From NCBI GenBank assembly GCA_015183035.1, contig JACZZP010000015.1:1736001-1800000 (forward strand): DNA of 64,000 bases, read 5' to 3'. The stretch is from Meloidogyne chitwoodi (taxonomy: Eukaryota > Nematoda > Chromadorea > Rhabditida > Meloidogynidae). Below the pieces are notes generated by a model. That model saw only the letters and a list, made by a program, of their open reading frames with translations. It searched no databases and was not told the DNA's origin. Position 1 is the stretch's first letter. Every line of letters begins with the position of its first letter. Positions 59,195 to 64,000 of the stretch are shown here, one piece after another. The position numbers and the translations under genes were made by a program.

Positions 59195-60298
59195 TTCTAA
59201 AAAAAATTTATGACTAAACTTAATTAAATTATTAACTTTTTTAGTTTAAAAAAAATTTATTTTAATTAAAGCAACTACGGATACAAAAATAAATATAAAT
59301 TATATATTTTAAATAATTAAAAAAAATTGAGTTAAAAATTGAAGAAAAAATCCTAGTTTTTAAAACAACTCAATCTCCTACATAAAAATACAAAATAATG
59401 CTAAAAATTATCGACAGAAAAATAAATAAATATTAAACAAACCAAGAAAATGCCAAAATTTATTTTAAGAAAATGAGTAAAAAAAGTAGGCCAATTTGGT
59501 CGTAAATAAAAAGGAAAAAATAAAAGTATTTTTAAAAGAAGTAAATCTCTTCTCTATTTTATTTAAGTAAAATAATACTTAAAATATCTTAAATTGTTTA
59601 CTGTGGAAATATATATATAATTTAGTGTCGGGAAATAAAGAAAGAAAAATAAGAAGAATAAACTTTAAAAAAAGTAGTAAATTAAATAATACAATGCACA
59701 CACATCTGTTGAAAAAAAAAATATTTATTTTTATTTATTATTAAATAAATATTTTATTTATTTAAAAAAATTAAATAAATAAAATATTAAACAGAAATAA
59801 ATAAATTTTAATTAAATCTTTCTAAAAGACTCGAACCCACTCAGTCTTTAAGTAATAACCCAACACCTTAACCACCAAACCATCACACCAAATGTTTTAT
59901 TATTTAATTTTTAATCACTTCAGATACTTACTTGCTCATTGATGTTTAAAAAATTAATAAATAATTCAAAAGAATTTTTTTCTATTAATTTTAAAAAATC
60001 TAAAAATAAATTATTTATTTAGCTTTTAAAATTTATAAAATTTTGACTTTTTTGTGATAAAATAAACATTGAATTTAATTTTTACAATAATATTATTTAT
60101 TCAAATATTTAAAAATAAATTTATTTAAGATTTTCTATCTTTTTTGTGTCCAAAATAATAAAATATTTTTATATTTTATTTGTATTTAAAAATAATAAAT
60201 ATTTATATATAAATACCTTAATTTAATTTATTTTTATTAATTATTATTTAATTTAAAAATACCCAAACAATTATTAAATAAATTTAAAAATAAATTAA
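59195..60298. other. Intergenic region upstream of homeobox and first knottin gene
   Basis: Contains promoters of two divergent genes. A tRNA-like sequence lies at 59822-59893. From about 59968 the sequence matches that upstream of the later knottin copies. ATATATAAATACC at about 60207-60219 is a likely TATA region shared by all three copies. Confidence 0.6.
59822..59893 (-). other. tRNA-like pseudogene or SINE head
   Basis: On the minus strand a near-consensus A-box (TGGTTTGGTGG then TTAAGG) and a B-box-like GGGTTCGAGTC are about 35 nt apart, reminiscent of Ser/Leu tRNA D-arms. No complete cloverleaf found. Confidence 0.5.
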
Positions 60299-60670
60299 AT
60301 GTCTTCTTCAATTAATATTTTATTTTTTATTATTTTATTAAATATTATATTTATTAAATTTAATAATTGTCAATGTATTTCTAAAAATAATACTACATGT
60401 GACAACGATAAAAACAATTGCTGTAATGGTTTAACTTGCAAAAATACTAAAGTCAATGGAAAAGGTTTAGTATTTCAATGCCATCAAGGTAAATGTCTTG
60501 AATATGGAAATAAATGTGTTGAAAATAAAGCTGAATGTTGTTATGGTTTAATTTGTAAAGAAGGAAAATGTGATGGTTGTTCACAGAAAGGTGTACCTTG
60601 TGGTCCTCTTACAGGAATAAATTGTTGTTCGGGAAGTTGTAGCAAAGATAACTATCCAAGATGTCAATAA
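60299..60670 (+). CDS. Secreted protein with three six-cysteine knottin-like modules (copy 1)
   Basis: Single-exon ORF of 123 residues. A hydrophobic signal peptide (NILFFIILLNIIFIKF) is followed by three modules with the spacing C...C...CC...C...C. Module 1 has C-x7-C-x6-CC-x4-C, module 2 begins CLEYGNKC and contains ECCYGLIC, module 3 begins CSQKGVPC and contains NCCSGSC and ends RCQ. The order of six cysteines with a central CC pair is the inhibitor-cystine-knot pattern. Small secreted ICK-like proteins occur in many animals as toxins, protease inhibitors or, in plant parasites, candidate effectors; which applies here cannot be told from sequence. The ORF and its promoter are repeated at 63228 and 63929. 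No intron. The disulfide assignment is inference. Confidence 0.85.
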   Translation: MSSSINILFFIILLNIIFIKFNNCQCISKNNTTCDNDKNNCCNGLTCKNTKVNGKGLVFQCHQGKCLEYGNKCVENKAECCYGLICKEGKCDGCSQKGVPCGPLTGINCCSGSCSKDNYPRCQ

Positions 60671-61276
60671 TTGAATTTTTCTAATTTTTAAAATTTAATT
60701 CTTTTCTTATTTGGTCTTTTTAATTTTATTATTAATAATTTGGCTATATTCTTTTATTTTATAAACCTTAATTTTACTCTATCATTTGAATAAATTATTT
60801 TATTAAATATTAATTTAATAAGGTAAATGTCCAGTTGGCGGTCTACCTGTCCGCAAAGAGAATTCGCTCTTTTCTTTCCTTCTCTTGCATTTTTGGCGTT
60901 AGGAGAAGTGCACGCTTATTTTTCCTCTACACTGTAATATGCCTTTTGGCACTTGGAAAGAAAGGGAATAAAATAATTAAAATTAATAATAAAGTGAAAA
61001 TATATTTATTTTAAAAGTGACCAAAGATTAATAATCAGAGAACATAAATTTGGGACAACATTCTCAAATATATTTATAGACGATGGTGGATAACAACCTT
61101 TTATGGGATTATGAAGGGATAAAAACCAGTAAAAGGACAAATATTTAGGTAATTTAGTTTCTGTAATATGTCTCATCTGACGGACAATTCTGAATCTTAA
61201 TCACTTTATTATTAATTAATTTTAATTATTTTATCCCTTTCATTCAAAGTGCCAAAAGTCATATTATAGTGGAGAG

Positions 61277-61977
61277 TAGTGATGCCCCGTAATCACGGTT
61301 ACGGTTACGGAACCGTAAAAAATTACGGTTATTTTTGATTACGGTTACGGTAACGGATTACGGCACCTAATTACGGGAAAACCGTAAAAAATTTACACCC
61401 CATAAAATGACATTTTTGAAAAAAAAATTTATGGAAAAGACTTATCTATAATTATTATAAATTGTTTCCCTTCTAGAGTGAGTGTGGTTGAGTGGTTAGT
61501 GAGTTAGTCTATGTTACAAACTTTGACGTTGGTCCTATGTTATTTACAATATATTTGTCTGTTATATCATTGTAAAATTCGTTTTTTATTTTTTTTTCTT
61601 TTTGAAAATTTTAAATCTATTATAAAAATAAAAGTCCTATATTTTTGATTGCATCACTAAAAAAAGGTGAATTTTTGGCAACTAACGTGCATTTTTATTC
61701 AAAATTTTGCCTGCGGCGCTAAAAAAGTGTAATTTTCTGCAACAGAGGTATAAAAATTTTAAAATTTTCCGCCTGCGGCGCTAAAAAGGAATTTTTTGCA
61801 ATAGTGATGTAAAAAATTTTCATCAATAGCACTAAAAAGGGGGTATTTTTGGCAACGGGATTATAAAATTTAAAAAATTACGGTTCTTACGGTTTACGGT
61901 AACGGTTTACGGTGGTAAATTACGGTTACGGTTACGGATTACGGCTTACGGTAAATTTCGCTAACGGGGCATCTCTA
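61277..61977. mobile_element. hAT-like non-autonomous element nested in the Mutator-like element
   Basis: Termini TAGTGATGCCCCGT and ACGGGGCATCTCTA are inverted repeats, flanked by 8-bp duplications GTGGAGAG (61269-61276 and 61978-61985). Subterminal regions are packed with TTACGGTTACGG repeats. The interior carries SINE-like sequence. Removing the element and one duplication restores the pairing of the outer inverted repeats. Confidence 0.9.
61474..61870 (+). mobile_element. Candidate tRNA-derived SINE, copy A
   Basis: A consensus A-box TGGTTGAGTGG (61485-61495) heads a body in which the phrase GCCTGCGGCGCTAAAAA recurs (near 61711 and 61773), each followed by GTGTAATTTTCTGCAAC-like sequence. 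The B-box is decayed. A second copy with both boxes is at 62478. Confidence 0.55.
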
Positions 61978-62477
61978 GTGGAGAGTAAAAATAAGTGTGC
62001 AATTCTCCTAACGCCAAAAATGCAAGAGAAGGAAAGAAAAGAGCGAATTCTCTTTGCGGACAGGTAGACCGCCAACTGGACATTTACCATTTAATAAATA
62101 AATATTATTTTAAAATAAAAAAGTGTGTGTTTCAAAGAAATATGTGAAGAATAGAAAAAAAAAGATTATAATACTATTTATTTATTTAACAAAATGAACT
62201 ACTTTTCTCTTAATTTTACCAACACTTATTTAATTTAATAAACAAAATCTTTCTTTTTTTATTAAATATACAATTACTTCAATTAGAGTAACAGATTAAC
62301 TGCTTACGGTTATTTTGTTTAATACAACCATAAGAATGGATATTCTGGGAATTTCTGACTTTGTAACTTCATTTTTCTCTTCTCTTTTTCATTACCGTAA
62401 TTTATTTGACGCTTGCTTGTGAAAAGAGAAATAAGGAATGATTTAACTATAATTTAATAAGCAATCCTATCAATTCA

Positions 62478-62720
62478 GGTGTGGTTAAGTGGTTAGCATG
62501 TTGGTCAATAATTTAAATTGGATGAAGGTTCGATTCGTTTAAACGCACAATTAGTGAGAATTGGTTTGCTCATATTATTTTAGTTTCTCTTTCGTTTTCA
62601 AATTTTTTAAATAAAATAAAATTAACATTTTCGCCTACGGCGCTAAAAGAAGTGAATTTTTGCTACTTAAGTGCTATAATTAAAAAAAAATTTGCGTGCG
62701 GCGATTAAAAACTCCAAAAT
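62478..62720 (+). mobile_element. Candidate tRNA-derived SINE, copy B
   Basis: A-box TGGTTAAGTGG (62482-62492) and B-box GGTTCGATTCG (62527-62537) precede the body GCCTACGGCGCTAAAAGAAG (about 62633) and GTGCGGCGATTAAAAA, the same order as copy A. Confidence 0.6.
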
Positions 62721-62896
62721 TTATGAAAATATTTCGGACCATACATTTTTGCTCAATCCGAAATGAGTAGCTAAAAGTTTTTGAAATTACTGAAGAGATG
62801 TTGTATAGTTTTGAACCTTTTTTGATGACTAAACTTTTATTTTTCTTTTTCTTATTTTTTGGTTTTTTGGATATTTTAAAATTTAAAAATCTAACA

Positions 62897-63227
62897 GAAT
62901 TTTTTTCTATTAATTTTAAAAATAGAAAATATGTAAAAAAAAGATATTTAGCTTTTAAAATTTATAAAATTTTGACTTTTTTGTGATAAAATAAACATTG
63001 AATTTAATTTTTACAATAATATTATTTATTCAAATATTTAAAAATAAATTTATTTAAGATTTTCTATCTTTTTTGTGTCCAAAATAATAAAATATTTTTA
63101 TATTTTATTTGTATTTAAAAATAATAAATATTTATATATAAATACCTTAATTTAATTTATTTTTATTAATTATTATTTAATTTAAAAATACCCAAACAAT
63201 TATTAAATAAATTTAAAAATAAATTAA
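62897..63227 (+). promoter_or_regulatory. Duplicated upstream region of knottin copy 2
   Basis: Nearly identical to 59968-60298 from TTTTCTATTAATTTTAAAAA on, including ATATATAAATACC and the AT-rich leader to the start codon. The conservation shows the promoter was duplicated with the gene. Confidence 0.7.
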
Positions 63228-63512
63228 ATGTCTTCTTCAATTAATATTTTATTTTTTATTATTTTATTAAATATTATATTTATTAAATTTAATAATTGTC
63301 AATGTATTTCTAAAAATAATACTACATGTGACAACGATAAAAACAATTGCTGTAATGGTTTAACTTGCAAAAATACTAAAGTCAATGGAAAAGGTTTAGT
63401 ATTTCAATGCCATCAAGGTAAATGTCTTGAATATGGAAATAAATGTGTTGAAAATAAAGCTGAATGTTGTTATGGTTTAATTTGTAAAGAAGGAAAATGT
63501 GATTTCACCTAG
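63228..63512 (+). CDS. Secreted knottin-like protein, copy 2, two modules only
   Basis: 94 residues. It appears identical to copy 1 through the first two cysteine modules, including the signal peptide, then after GGAAAATGTGAT the sequence changes to TTCACCTAG and the third module is replaced by Phe-Thr-stop. The product would still fold as two complete six-cysteine modules. Promoter and leader are the same as copy 1, so it is probably expressed alike. The break may be the edge of the duplication rather than a point mutation, since the 3' flank also differs from copy 1. Confidence 0.8.
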   Translation: MSSSINILFFIILLNIIFIKFNNCQCISKNNTTCDNDKNNCCNGLTCKNTKVNGKGLVFQCHQGKCLEYGNKCVENKAECCYGLICKEGKCDFT

Positions 63513-63928
63513 TGGTGCTGTAAATTTTAGTTATTATCTCTAATATTCTTACTTTTTTTGTCGATATTTAAAAATTAAAAAATTTAATTTTTTTTTGAAT
63601 TTTAAAAAATCTAAAAAATTATTTATTTAGCTTTTAAAAATTATAAAATTTTCTTTCTTTTTTTTGATAAAATAAATTTTAATTTATTCTTTTAAATAAT
63701 TTTAAAAAATCTAAAAAATAAATGTTAATTTAGCTGTTATACGTTTAACAATTTTCTTTCTTTTTTGTCTAAAATTTTTTAAATTAAATAAAATATTTTT
63801 ATATTTTATTTGTGTTTAAAAATAATAAATATTTATATATAAATACCTTAATTTAATTTATTTTTATTAAATATTATTTAATTTAAAAATACCCAAACAA
63901 TTATTAAATAAATTTAAAAATAAATTAA
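63513..63928. other. Spacer between knottin copies 2 and 3
   Basis: 416 bp of AT-rich sequence; from about 63600 it resembles the upstream region of the other copies, including ATATATAAATACC near 63836. Confidence 0.6.
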
Positions 63929-64000
63929 ATGTCTTCTTCAATTAATATTTTATTTTTTATTATTTTATTAAATATTATATTTATTAAATTTAATAATTGT
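63929..64000 (+). CDS. Secreted knottin-like protein, copy 3, cut by window end
   Basis: The first 24 codons (signal peptide, ending at Asn-Cys) match copies 1 and 2 exactly. The rest lies beyond the window, so its number of cysteine modules is unknown. Confidence 0.8.
   Translation, partial: MSSSINILFFIILLNIIFIKFNNC

Larger units (their letters stand above)
60822..62088. mobile_element. Non-autonomous long-TIR transposon, 9-bp TSD (Mutator-like)
   Basis: It begins GGTAAATGTCCAGTTGGCGG and ends with the complement. Inverted repeats extend about 200 bp on each side, including GGACAGGTAGACCG / CGGTCTACCTGTCC, CTCCTAACGCC and AAAATAATTAAAATTAAT. Flanks are direct 9-bp repeats ATTTAATAA (60813-60821 and 62089-62097). 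Long TIRs with 9-bp duplications are typical of Mutator-like elements. No transposase is encoded. The right inverted repeat is interrupted by the element at 61277-61977. Confidence 0.87.
60671..63227. other. Intergenic region filled by nested mobile elements
   Basis: Between knottin copies 1 and 2: a 1.27 kb Mutator-like element containing a 0.7 kb hAT-like element, then a SINE-like sequence, then promoter sequence of copy 2 from about 62897. Confidence 0.8.

Noticed and set aside
61284..61960. Telomere-like TTACGG repeats.
   Set aside because: The TTACGGTTACGG runs are subterminal repeats of the hAT-like element, on both sides in inverted orientation, not a telomere.

Overview
The window looks like nuclear DNA of a nematode, most likely a plant-parasitic tylenchid such as Meloidogyne. 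The basis is extreme AT-richness, genes broken by many short GT-AG introns, Asn-rich coding runs, animal developmental gene families, a SPRY-domain gene of the kind expanded in cyst and root-knot nematodes, and tandem small cysteine-rich secreted proteins. The species assignment is inference; no marker gene was seen.

Layout. 0.3-1.5 kb: a minus-strand C2H2 zinc-finger gene. 1.5-11.6 kb: about 10 kb with no convincing gene. 11.6-12.1 kb: a doubtful small membrane protein (-). 12.5-22.6 kb: a complete Neuralized-type E3 ubiquitin ligase (+, 18 exons, 813 codons, two NHR domains and a RING). Its 6.4 kb intron holds a minus-strand BEL/Pao LTR retrotransposon, and one LTR of that element carries a 650 bp inverted-repeat transposon. 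23.7-28.3 kb: an FGFRL1-like receptor (-; three Ig domains, one membrane span, no kinase). 34.2-36.6 kb: two divergent small single-pass membrane proteins. 38.7-40.3 kb: a SPRY-domain gene with an apparent frameshift at a T7 run. 41.3-42.3 kb: a truncated hAT transposon. 42.5-47.7 kb: a tandem duplication of a Cys-rich type I membrane protein; the first copy has a 1-nt deletion just before its membrane span. 48.4-48.8 kb: a MITE. 54.1-58.1 kb: a class B (secretin-family) GPCR with a 43-copy perfect 20-bp minisatellite in its second intron. 58.5-59.2 kb: a convergent homeobox gene (-). 60.3-64.0 kb: three tandem copies of a secreted protein built from six-cysteine, knottin-like modules; copies 1 and 2 are separated by a transposon-in-transposon nest.

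Gene models were built by hand from splice signals. Lengths of the main spliced models are exact multiples of three (Neuralized 2442, GPCR 1665, FGFRL1-like 2139, zinc finger 834, homeobox 405, paralog copy 2 1545 nt). The two exceptions, the SPRY gene (998 nt) and paralog copy 1 (1547 nt), are each one base short, matching the frameshifts described.

No operon or new multi-gene system is evident. The neighbouring genes look functionally unrelated. The most unusual material is the mobile DNA (a non-autonomous BEL element with an intact 1398-codon ORF lacking reverse transcriptase, nested hAT-like and Mutator-like elements, a candidate tRNA-derived SINE family) and the modular secreted knottin family.
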